From Opisthorchis felineus (lineage: Eukaryota > Platyhelminthes > Trematoda > Opisthorchiida > Opisthorchiidae), in contig SJOL01008692.1 in NCBI GenBank assembly GCA_004794785.1, positions 1,630,499-1,694,498 of the forward strand: 64,000 bases of DNA, read 5' to 3'. Below, one piece after another: positions 1-10,949 of the stretch; position 1 is the first letter of the stretch, and each line of letters starts with the position of its first letter. The notes beneath the pieces are model-generated. The model ran no database searches. It saw only the letters and a program-made list of their open reading frames with translations, and was not told the DNA's origin. The position numbers were made by a program, and so were the translations under genes.

Positions 1-379
1 GATGCTGACCAGGGACAAATTATCCCAAGTAAAAAGAATGCGACCATTCTGAGGTAGTCCACTGAAGTGTGTTTCAAACAATTCTCTCTACCAGAAAAGA
101 CAACTGGCAGAGGATACTACTTTTGACCGGTCACTGGTAGTAGCCTCGTCAGAGAAACGCAGCTTTAGCGGTAGTCTACAAATGCGATGTAGCAAGAGGA
201 CACAGTGGTTTTAATCATTTTGAAAGCAATTTCGGCTATTTCAAAAATTGTGGCCAGCTCCTGAGGACACATAAGATTGTTGGTAGGCAGGCAATGCTTG
301 AGGGATTTCGCCTCATATTTGTCTTGATCTGTGATTGATTGAAAAAAACCTGTCGGACCAACCAGAATCCAAGTGCGAT

Positions 380-590
380 AATTATCAATGGCCAATCAGG
401 TTACAGCTCAAAGCTGATCTTTGCAAACTATATAAACGCAAGCACCAAGAGAGAGACTACCCACCCAACAGCTCACTCAGGATATATCTTCGAATGGTGA
501 CGAAACGCTTGCAAATCAATTGTCAAGCTCGGCGAACAGATCAACAGCCACCTGAACAATTACCAAGGTTTGGATGTTTCTTAAAATATG
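380..590 (+). repeat. Dispersed repeat family C, copy 1 (promoter-like head)
   Basis: A CCAATC box (392-397) and TATATAAA (429-436) are followed by a purine-rich leader and, from about 476, a block ending GACGAAACGCTTGCAA. The same order of sequence recurs at 18735-18990 (+), 18165-18380 (-) and 62435-62530 (+), so this is a dispersed element and not a unique promoter. The better copies have CTGATGATG before the GACGAAACG block, which resembles a hammerhead core. A 101-codon open frame crosses it (335-640), but I attribute that to the repeat. Confidence 0.55.
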
Positions 591-1719
591 TGATGCGGCT
601 TAATAATCAACATAACAAAAGAATCCATTGCGGGGGTTAAATGCATGCATAGTAGAAAGAACCAATGATACGTCAGCACAGGCTGACTGGCCATACACAC
701 AATATCCTTTCTAATTAATTTTTCCTTAAAAAGTCCAGCTGCTCATCGTAATGTTCAAAACGCGGGTTGGTAGTGAGGACTTTGGTAGGTGGCCTGGATA
801 GTAAGCATCTGAGGTGCTGTGGAATTTGGTGAGAAGGGAACAGTAGTTTTTTTTAAATTTCATTCAAAACACATGTAGGAATAGCAGGATGTGTGATAAT
901 ACTGTTAGTCGGCTTCAGGACGTGGATGCTTATTTGATTGACATATTGAGTCCTGAAGAAATTCCCAACTTTAACTTTACTTGTGTTGTGCAACTATTCA
1001 TGGTGTTCATTCTCTTCCTCGAACGACCTTGCATGAACGCAAGCGCTAGGAGTGAAGGATCGTGGAAATGTCTCTATCGTTGATTGAATCGCCTTTTCAT
1101 GCAGATGTTCCTCATAAAATTAAGTTATGTAGGCAATGTTACGTCCAGGGGCAAAAGCAAGTGACTTCCCTAGGCCTAAAGACCGATGATTGTGCGCTGA
1201 GTAACCAGGTAGTGCTGGACGTGACCACAAAAAGTTGTGGGCGGTTTTTGGTGTTCCCTCAACTACCCAGACTCATAGACATCCGTCTTAAGGTAGCCAC
1301 AAAGCACTCAAATTAGACATTAGATTGCAAGTGGTAAGATGATATTGTAAAGATGACAGTATGTTTTGAACTAGGTACAAAATTGCGACTAACGGTAGGT
1401 GCCTGCTCTGGCATACTGCCTTCACGCTGAACGGGGCTGAAGCATTCCGGTCCTGTAACACTGGCGTGCCATGAACAGGATCTGTATCCTCTGACGTTCC
1501 TCCGTCGGAGCTTGAAGCATAATGCCTAGCCACTATTTGGTCTTATATAGAAGCCTCGTTCTTATTTAAAGGGATAAAAACCACTAACAAAAAGTAATCA
1601 TTCAAACTGGCCTAAAGTGAGTTCTTTCAGACTAAACCGTTCGCATTTGCTGTTTACGACGTATGTCAGAAAACCTTCTCAGAACGTTCTTCTAGAAGGA
1701 AACGCTGGTAGTTACCCAT
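591..1719. other. No gene recognised
   Basis: Short open frames on both strands (889-1083, 1062-1316, 1288-1533) have no supported splice sites or recognisable domains. I see nothing else here. Confidence 0.5.
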
Positions 1720-2015
1720 GCTGATGTCTGAGAAGTCTTCACTCGAAGAGCCATTCAGTGCTAGACCACGTGATGTTGTTTCAGTTACTGAAGGATGAAT
1801 GGCGCTATGTCTTGCCTAACAGAGAGGTAATCACGCTGCTGATCAGCCGTTCGCGGCCACTGGCTGTGTTCAACCAGTGGCCTGAAGTTCGAAACCCTCT
1901 GAGTTTCATGAGTCACGCACTGCTAACGATTTTAACTAAGGAAGAAACCGTTGTACAGTGCTTCTCGATTTTTCAGCATGGGTTGGTTTCTATAACGGGA
2001 CGAAATACCCACTAG
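1720..2015 (+). repeat. tRNA-derived SINE family A, copy 1
   Basis: About 300 bp shared with at least nine other places in the window. The element reads GAGGTAATCACGCTGCTGATCAGCCG, then a tRNA-like head, then a B-box-like GTTCGAAACCC, a tail with GATGCGCACTGCTGATGATT-like sequence, and AGCATGGGTTGG near its end. Better copies have TGGCCAAACGGTTAAG, which matches the A-box and D-arm of Ser/Leu-type tRNAs. In this copy the A-box is damaged. Confidence 0.7.
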
Positions 2016-3194
2016 CAAATTTACGGTTTGTTTTCGCAGGTTGCTGGAGATAGATTGTACGCTTTCTGACCTGCTTGCCAACACCATTACCACTGGACAT
2101 CTCCTAGGTTTGCGATTGCTACCGTCATCTGATTCGGCGAGTTCACACCTCAGGATGAGAACTGCATTCGAGTGAGCTTACACGACCCCAGTATAAACAT
2201 TTGCAATAGGAGGAATCACTGATGAAATAAACAGGATGGGTTTAGCTGAGCCTCAGAAGCGCGGCCTTGATACCTTGCGAAACGAGTGTACCCGACAACT
2301 CGACCGACAATAGACTGATAAACTATAGGGATCTGACATAAAAGCTACCAACAGGTTACCTAGTTGACACGGGTTGTTAAGGTTAAATTCCGCTGAACAA
2401 CAAACCGGACAAATAACCTTCAGGGTATAGGGCCCCAGTTTGTTTGAGGCTAGACCTGAAAGCGACAGACGCGACAGTTTCTAAACACTGTCAGTTAACC
2501 GTTCGTTAATTCCTCCACACCCTTCATTTTCTTGTTCAATTTGCTTCTGGCAGGTTTATGTTTGGTGAGCGAGATTCACCACGTATTATTTTTAAGCGTT
2601 CCGACCAGCTTTCTTCAGTGTTAGGGCTTGTTTTCGCCTTTGTATATGTGGCTTAAACTTCTCTGGAACAAGTGCAGACGAAACGCAGATGAAACCACTG
2701 CGGAAATTATACCCGTTACTTCCATGACAAGGTGTCCATTTCCCGTGCGCTACCAGGGAGACCACCTCTCCGAACTGACACCTAATAATAATGTTGTGCA
2801 TTCGTGATATCTCTACGTGATTATTGCTAAAATCCCCCCGGGCTCATGGATACACCGGGAGACACTAGGGATGGTCGTACGAATTCTTCGAAAAAACAGT
2901 ACGCTGCTTCACCAGTGTACATCATTTTAAACAATATTTCCAGTCGTTCGCTCTGATTCGTGGACGTTTGAAGGATGAGTTCATGTTTCTGCTCAAACTA
3001 GACACGTTGCTAAACTAACTAAGCGCCAAACCGGATGAATGAGGGTGGCTAATCACATGAGAACTTGCCTTCAAGGCTAATCAGCAGCTGTATAATAAAA
3101 CAAGGACAATCACTCAGCTGTAACACACTTCCGGTGTCTAGCTGCCGTATCGCTGGAATCACAATCACTGTCAAATTGCCAAAGCCTAGACAGA
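2016..3194. other. No gene recognised
   Basis: Only short shadow frames are present (for example 2592-2801 on the minus strand). I find no splice-bounded coding segment or repeat I can name. Confidence 0.45.
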
Positions 3195-3300
3195 AGCAAT
3201 CGAGAGGCGGATGTCGGGCTCCAACCACGGACCTTCCGGTTATTAGGTAGGCGCCTTAAACACTGAGCTATCTCGATCTCATCAGCTGATGAACCGAAAT
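3195..3300 (-). repeat. tRNA-derived SINE family B, copy 1
   Basis: On the minus strand a TAGCTCAGTG A-box (3261-3270) lies 35 bp before a GTTGGAGCCC B-box-like block (3216-3225), with GGAAGGTCCGTG between them. This is the internal promoter layout of a tRNA such as Ala or Val, but the arms do not fold as a tRNA and B-box base 5 is wrong. A related copy is at 33975-34045 (+). Confidence 0.5.
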
Positions 3301-5559
3301 ACGATACTTGCATTTTGTATGTAATTACTGGCCAGGAGTTACACGTGAGGTCTGGCCTCTGAGGTTTGATTTCGTGAGCGAAGATAAACATAAATGTTAC
3401 TCAAAGATGTTGTCCGGAGTTCTGAAGACCTGTTAATTAGGATATTCGCCACACTCAACCGATACGCAGTCCTCTCTGAAGGTGTGAACCAACGATTGTA
3501 TTGATAAAGAGAATCGTCATTACCCTTAACTCGGGAAGTATCACACACGCTGGGGAATGCCGAAAGTGAAATCTGGACATAGTATTATCCTTTGTTTGCA
3601 CAGAAAGCTGTCTGAATGGATGTTAATGGTTTGCCTATACGGGATATTTCGGAGCATCTGCGAGGGACGAAAACTCGAGTCCGTAAGAGCTCGAAAGAGA
3701 ATGCAGTACGAACACTACAGATAGGCGAGAAGTCAGACGGCTACATTGCGCGAGATTAGTCACTAAGTGTAAATAGAACGGCCTCCGAACTGTCCTTCCG
3801 TGCACACGCCTAAAACGACCATTTTTGCCACACTTCTGCAGAAAAGTGCGATGATTTACGGCCACTTCAAAGTCGTCCTTATCCAGCTAACATGATTTAT
3901 TGGTTGCTTCACACCTGAGTAAGGCTTTCACGTACCAAAGCTTTGGAATGCTCGGAAGGTCTCAAGAAAATGGCTTTGGTACCAAACGAAACCATCACAA
4001 TGTCGACAAGAAGGCGGCTACATGGCCAAGTTATAGGTGCTTCGGATAACATCCGTGCATGAGTCTTTACGAGGCTAACTCCTCGGATTGATCACTTGTT
4101 AAATCAGTAAACCATCTGTTCTGCCGTGTCAAGCAAGATCAAAGAAATGCATTGATTGCAGCCTTACTATTGAAAGTGTTTCCACATATCCAGTGAGGAA
4201 GAGATGTCCAGTACTCGGGGACGTGTTGGTTCTCTGGATGAAACATCAAACAGGCTGGAAGGTGTCTTGCAGCTCAACACGCATATCTTTGGCCTCCAGT
4301 GACGGATAACACAATGTGGTTAGCGGACATTCAAAAATGTAATGGGAAGGAGTATCAAACCATTCAACATCTGATTGATTGAATCATCAGGCAATGCTAT
4401 CAGCGGATTTAAAATCTTGATCCCTCATTCTCTGTTCAGTATCTTAAAATCCGTCCATGATTTTGGAACTAGAGCCTACAGGACAGTTACCAAAGCCACC
4501 AGGTGTCGTCACCTCTTCCAACAGAATGCATGAGATGAGCTATACTCAGTTTAATTACAATTAGTATTGTTATTGTTGTTTCATTTAGTAAACCAAATTA
4601 CGGCAGTCCCTTAGGCAGTTTCCCCCGAAAAAGAAACGTGTCTTTCAGCTTGACCTCTCATTAGGAAACCACATCCAGCTCATTAGAGAGTCCTGCCTGA
4701 CAAATTATCATACTAGCAAACTTGCTAAACTCTTCTGGAGCCACTTGTGCTAATGTCAAAGTAGGACGGTCGTGGCATGCAATTATCCTGGCCGTAGCAT
4801 TGGGCCCGAAATGCATAGACAGGTCAACCATCGAACCCTAGCATTGATAACAAAGGCGTGGAAGCTACCAGCTTGGTCACACTATTGCACACATTCGAGC
4901 GACGATTGTTCCTTTTATTAGTTGCCATTATTTAAAGACGGTTCGTTCTACTGACTTAGAAGTAGTCTGAAACAAAATCGCGTCAGTCACTTAGGTTGAA
5001 GTGAAAGACCGAACTGACTGTCTCCAGTGAGGCTATCTTTTCTGAAAATGCTGTAGCTACTAAGACCAGCCTGAAAGAACCAGGCACAAGCAGTCTCTCC
5101 GGAAGGCCTTCTCCACTCAGGCAGTCAACTCTTTCGTATTGGTTCTGTAAAACAATCAAGGTATACTCTGGATAGTGGAACTAAAAGCACTGAAGGCAAT
5201 CCTCTAGTCAAATAAGGTACGTTTGAAAATGAATAGGGAAATAGTGAAATAGAATACTGCTCAATCGGAAATACGTTGAACAAGAAAGGCTCTCAAGCAA
5301 CTTGAGTAGCAAGCAAAAATGAGACGGGCATTTCCAACCATATTACATCACATATGCAAAGAATAAAAGAAGTTACAGAGCAGCAACAGAAATTCAAAGT
5401 TCGAATTCTGACGAGAACCCATACAGTGCAAAACTAAGTTGAGGCAAATCCCCGCTGATGTTGCGAACAGCTTGGGAACGAGTGTGGTCTCATTTAAATG
5501 ATCATTAAGGGTTTGACATACGTTTTCATGGCGCTAATTTTGAGAGACCAGCAACCTGC
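3301..5559. other. No gene recognised
   Basis: Both strands are broken by stops. No conserved domain, splice-bounded exon or clear repeat was seen. Confidence 0.45.
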
Positions 5560-5745
5560 TAGCCACATCTGATTGGTTAAGTGTTCAACCAGTGGCTGGA
5601 ATGGTGCGGGTTCGAAACTCCGAATTTCGTGGGATGCTCACTACTGATGGTTCCTAATATAGATGAAAGTGCCGTACAGTGCTTCTCTGCTCTAAATGGC
5701 CTCTGTGAGTTTGGGACAAAACTACCGGTCTTCTGAACCGAACGC
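5560..5745 (+). repeat. SINE family A, partial copy 2
   Basis: Contains GGTTAAGTGTTCAACCAGTG, then GGGTTCGAAACTCC (B-box-like), a GATGCTCACTACTGATGG segment and GTACAGTGCTTCTC, in the same order as other family A copies. The head upstream of the A-box is missing. Confidence 0.6.
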
Positions 5746-8179
5746 TCCGGGAATTTTACAAGTTGGGTGTATCCACGATTGACACAAACTAGCTCAACTT
5801 CCTTAAGTTGCCAAATTGCTGTCAGCTCCCGTCTTCTAGGTCATCGGGAAGTACTTAAGCTCGAATAATTACTAGAAATCAAGAAGATTTGTGACGAAGA
5901 CGTCGCAGTGGGGACAATAACACCTACTGGGATATCTGGATGGTTATTAGGTTATCCTGCGTGGTTCCCTGCTGTGCTTTATCCATGTTATCTTTAATGG
6001 ATGTTGTAACAAACAACAGTGTGCTGTGAACTGGCGTATTAATTATGCCAACCTCACAAACTATTAACGGGGCAGCCCAGTAATAAAGCTGAGTCAATTA
6101 CACAAGACATTTCTGTGGCGATGTTTGCCTTCACTGAGTAAGTCAGTCACTCTCGTTAGGGTAGCTGGATCTGTCTCGTAATGCAGAAACTTTCCAGCTC
6201 TCAAAATTTTCGCACAGGAATTAGATGTTCCTTCGAAGCAGATTACTTTCTTGGAAATAGAAAATGACCAGATGACTCAGCGAAATCTGTTTAGTGGATA
6301 ATCTGAACTTTGAAACGCTCTTTATTAAGTAACCGATCGATTATCAGTACCGTCATCTAGTCTCTGTCGCTGAAACATTCGAGAATATTTAAAAATTCTT
6401 GAGGACAAAAAGAAATAGATAATTATTTCATGTGTTTTGGCACAAAGAATGTATGTGTATATGCTGTTGTTCGTCATCCGTTTGTGGATTTGCCCATCAT
6501 GGCGAAATAGGACGCAGTGCACAAAAGGTAGCACCACGAACGATTTGTGCAGATTCACCTGTGCGACCGATGGGATTCTACGTCCGCGATCTGGACCCGA
6601 GGGAAGAAGACCGGTAGAAGTCAGTTCCATTGCCATCATCAGCTGATGGCCCACGATCCTACAGGGACAATTTGAAGCCAACATGTAAGCGAACGCTGTC
6701 CTGGTGGCCCATACCACCCAAAAGATCCGTCCAAGGCACACGCACACACATAACTACCTAGTTCCAGCGATTATTCACCGTGGTTTGTACAACAGTCGCC
6801 AAATGTAACACTTCTATTTCACTTCTCGTTCATGGTTCTTGGGTGGGTCAGTTGCAGATATACTGTATGAAATGAATATGAAATAAATTACGGAATGTTG
6901 AATTCAAAACAGTGAGGCACTACATATTGCAACTTATGCCGAATGAATCTGAGACGACCGACGGATTTCCGTGGCGTACCGCGTGAGTCTCTTACAAGTG
7001 GTACTACTTCTCCGGATGACAGCGAGGACCACTACTATTAACACCGCAACACATTTATCACACAAAGTCTGCCTTCTCAGACAGATGGGGGAACGTTCCG
7101 ACAACTGTTTCATACACTCAACCAAAAAGTAAACCTCTGTGTTGATCGGATCAGCCAGACAGAAACGTGCGGTTTTGTCGATTTGCCTGCGTCCAATGAT
7201 GCGTTGGACAAATGTCTGCGAACAACTCGTGGGCTATGTCAGCGACGTGAATCTGATAGTGTCTTGTCAGAAAATGCTTTGTAAAAAACGTTTCCAGCTC
7301 TCCGTTGGAAATCTGTGCGCGCAATGAGACAATCCGTCTCAGCCTTTAGTTACAAACTGCGTTTTTCGATTAATAGAATCTCAAACGCGCTACAAAATTC
7401 AATTTATAATCGGCAGTTGAATTTCAAGGTAGGAGGAAAATCTTCCACAATGTTGTGATGAACAGATGATACCGCTACTTGTCCATTATTTCATTTTAAC
7501 ACACTCACCTTCCTGTTTTATCTCTTATGAAATGGACGATAGTCAAACAGGCAATGTTTACTTCCATGTTGCAAAACAATCCCGTCAACGGCACACCCAC
7601 AGCACTAACTATCAACTACACAATAAATAGTGTGGTTTTCACCCGATTACAGAAGGCCGCAATGTCTTTTGTGTTGTCATCATTCTGACAGTAGATTTGG
7701 CGGTCGCCTGGGAGAATAGTTTCCTGGTCCATCGCAAGACTGCACACAGTTCTGAATGCTGAGACCACTCAAACAGATGAAGTAAATCAGAACAAATCCC
7801 GCATCAAATACCTATAGGGATAAGCCAATTGACTAATGATCATTTGTTTAAGTTTCCTCTCTCTGGCCACCTCAGTTTTTACGGTCTGGGTTTCCGTTTG
7901 CGATATCATTACAAAACTGCGAGAATGAGGGTGATCACGCTGCGCCCTAAAATACAGAGTAAGAGAAAAATCGTCCGGAAACCCCCTCCGACCGCACATA
8001 AATATGTTTCAGTTACAAGAACGAAAAGTCCATTTGAAACTTGTGAATGTCCTTCCACTATCTACAATTTATAAGTCACTCGGAGAGGGAAACATTATCA
8101 TAATTCGCGTGGACCCACCAAATGTGGCCTCATTACTCCAGTCAGCACTTTACTAACACCGTGAGTGATTGATGAGTGG
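5746..8179. other. No gene recognised
   Basis: The longest frame is 140 codons on the minus strand (6325-6747) but it lacks splice sites and recognisable motifs. A semi-palindrome around 6640 (GCCATCATCAGCTGATGGCC) may belong to another repeat. Nothing else could be supported. Confidence 0.4.
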
Positions 8180-8390
8180 TACAGTGCGAGCGAGTCACAC
8201 TGCTGATCAGCCGCTCATTGCCGAACGGTTTAACCTTCAGCCAGTAGCCAGAAGGTTGTAGGTTCGAATCTCCTTGGGGATTCGTGAGGTGCGCTTCGCT
8301 GTTGATTCGCAAAAGCTGTAGAGTGCTTTTCGGCCTTTAGGCATAGTTTGACTTGATTGGTGGCTAAATCGCACTTCTCCCCAGAATTTC
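8180..8390 (+). repeat. SINE family A, copy 3
   Basis: GCGAGTCACACTGCTGATCAGCCGCTC leads into GCCGAACGGTTTAAC (A-box-like) and GGTTCGAATCTCC (a near-perfect B-box), followed by GAGGTGCGCTTCGCTGTTGATT and a GAGTGCTTTTCGG tail. Order and spacing match the other copies. Confidence 0.65.
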
Positions 8391-8539
8391 TGCGCTTTTG
8401 TGGAATGTGCCTTGAAGCTGCCTCCAAAGTATTGCCATGAGGTTACACAGTTCAGTATGCTCGTTTCAATAAACTGTGTTATATTAGTAAACTACACATA
8501 TTTGCAAAGTGGTTTGATTTCAGCCGAACGTTCGACTGA

Positions 8540-9190
8540 ATTCCATTTGAATCTCACTTATGACTTTCTTCATTTGAAAGCGCTGCACATAGAACGCCTC
8601 ATGTTTTCGTTGCTGGAAACTCTTCGACAGCCCATGACCGGTTTCGCCCTTCTTGAGGCTCATCTGGAACTTAGTCGAGTCTCCCGTATCAACCGCTGTC
8701 TGTTGCGAAAAAAGAGTACCCAACGATCGGTCACGGTTACAGAAAAACGTGATGAACTCTCGACCTTGGTCAACAAATGCTCCCTTGCTGGTTTGTCACA
8801 CATGTAAAGAGCCTGGACAGTTTTCAACAAATAAATTCATTTGCATATCAATTTGGTTTTCACGGAAGACTCAACTGAATCTCTTGTTTATGATTTTCTT
8901 CAACTGAATGTGCTGCGAAAAGAGCGCCTCAAGTTTCAGTTGCTAAGATATTCGAGATAGCACAGTATATTTCTATTGAGGAAGCTACTCTTCGACAGCT
9001 CACGGCCTGTTTTACCCTTCCTGGAGTGTATTTGTCGAAATCTGTCCAATTTAGGTTCAACGAGCACATAGGGCTGATAGAAACTCGGGAATTGCGCCTA
9101 CCTGATGAGCCCCAAGAAGGGAAAAACAGGTCGTGGGCTGTCGAAGTGTTTTCAGCAACCCAGTGAGTAGTTTCCTTTATGGAAAAAGTC
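8540..9190. repeat. Dispersed repeat family H, tandem copies with hammerhead-like cores
   Basis: Two units of one repeat lie side by side. The conserved core runs on the minus strand at 8626-8666 and on the plus strand at 9102-9142. Each core has (C)TGATGAG, a GC-rich stem, a GAAAC-like block and GGGCTGTC, and spans 41 nt. Flanking unit sequence (GACTCAACTGAATCTC, CATTTGCATATCAATTTGG) recurs near 15.7, 26.4, 30.5 and 38.3 kb. Frames of 84-135 codons that cross it are attributed to the repeat. Confidence 0.65.
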
Positions 9191-10239
9191 TGGACAGTTG
9201 TTCACAGTGTTGAAGTTTCCATCCATTTTGGAAAATGTCCCTGATTGGTCGGAATAGTTCGATTTCGGCGATCAGCCTTACATTGAATGGTTACGGTTGA
9301 CGGCGCTGCAGTAATCCCTGTGTTCAGTACCTTCCGCCTACACAATCCGACGCTGGCTATGATACTATGCTTCGACCAGATTTGAGCTTCATTCAAAAAT
9401 ACGATCGTTTGTCCTGGAGATAAACGATTAGTAACATCTTTTGCTTTTCCATCCACAAGCAACACCTTATCGTCGAAAGCTGGATGTGTCAGACGTCTTC
9501 CGTACATACTTAGAGAGTTGAGTACCGTGCGGAGTGATCGTCCAATGTTGGATATTTTCTTCCATATCCGGTTTTCCTCTCACTTCGATGTACATCACAA
9601 CTAGCAATTAGGGATCTCAATAGGAGAGGCTTTCGCGAATCTCGAAGGTTGCAAGTCCGAACCCTCGTATACTGAGCGAAGGATCGTGTTTGCTGATGCT
9701 GAGCTCTCATCAACGAGGAGACTCACTTGTAACGCTAAAAGTATCCGGTTGCACACCCTAATGTTTAGCTGCATGGTGACCCACATTTAAGGGTAAGTTT
9801 AGACTGTGTTCCGTTGAAGAAGCCATTTAGCAAGCGGTTGGTTGATGCTTGAATCCAACCTTTTAACGTTTCTTCTCGGTTGTGTAATGTGTACTCAAAT
9901 ATCCAATAAGAAGTGGGTCGTGAAATTTAAACACTTACAATGTAAAACCTCCAGCCGTGATGTTCGGCCAACTCTGCACCATGCAGGCAGTATTTCGCCC
10001 CAAAACCAAGAACCTGTCCGTTAATAGCGACTACGGGGAAGCGTTTACACAGCACTCTAATGATTCGATGATACTGAATTTTGGATTGTGGGCACAGTAA
10101 ACAAATGAGCCTTCCATTGTCGAATGAAATCTAATAAAGTCTGAAACTGCAGATCGACGTTTAGTTAATTGCCGCAACGAGCGCCTCGTGCAATCAGACT
10201 AGTGGTCGTTAACTAAAGGTACCTTGGCTGATTCATGCA
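9191..10239. other. No gene recognised
   Basis: A 101-codon minus frame (9202-9507) and shorter neighbours have no supported exon borders or known motif. Confidence 0.4.
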
Positions 10240-10540
10240 GAGTAGTCAACAGAGATTCCATCCTGTCAGTGAATGAAGTCAATGCTGAAAAGCCAAGAAG
10301 CCTTCAGGTAGTTTCGAACCCGCGATCTTCAGGCCAGTGGTTGAACACAACCGTTTGGCCACGAGTGGTTGATCAGCGGTGTGATTACCTCGCACTTGGA
10401 CAGGACATAGCACCATTCATCGTTCAATCACGGAGACCCCATCATGTGGTCACTTATTGATTGGCTCCTTGAGTGACAACTTCTCCGAGGGAAGTTGTAC
10501 ACACCCAATGAAATCACCGTTCCTCTGACTTGCTTATTGT
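10240..10540 (-). repeat. SINE family A, copy 4
   Basis: A nearly full-length minus-strand copy. On the minus strand it reads GACCACATGATG, GGCGCTATGTCC-like sequence, GCGAGGTAATCACACCGCTG, TGGCCAAACGG (A-box) and GCGGGTTCGAAAC (B-box), ending in TTGACTTCATTCACTGACAGG. Confidence 0.7.
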
Positions 10541-10903
10541 TTCATAGTAATGTGAAGTAGTTGAACAGAGTGATGAATGTTCCTCTCAGACAGTTCCTAC
10601 TCAGACAGTTTGCTTATGACTTCATACCACTTTCCCAGTCGATAACAACTACTCTCAAACATATCCTGCTGATAAAATGATTGATCATTTATTGATAGGC
10701 TAGCCTCGCTCAACATCTCTGTGAAATCTTCCAAATATCTTTCTTCACTTGGTAGATAGAGGGTATCTTGTCCTGCAGACAGCAGATCTGGGAAACGCCA
10801 AGGGCTGGTTCATGCCCTTCACCCAGAAGTCCAAGTGTTCTTTAAAGTGCGTGGTGAGATCATTTCAACTAACCATAAATTAAACGTAAATAATTGAGCG
10901 ATT

Positions 10904-10949
10904 GAACGAAATTTCGTTTGAAATTTCGTTCGTTATATATATATATATA
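10904..10949. repeat. Perfect 11-bp inverted repeat followed by (TA)n
   Basis: GAACGAAATTT (10904-10914) and AAATTTCGTTC (10921-10931) are exact reverse complements around a 6-nt loop, followed directly by an alternating TA run. This could form a hairpin or cruciform. I see no gene it would serve. Confidence 0.6.
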
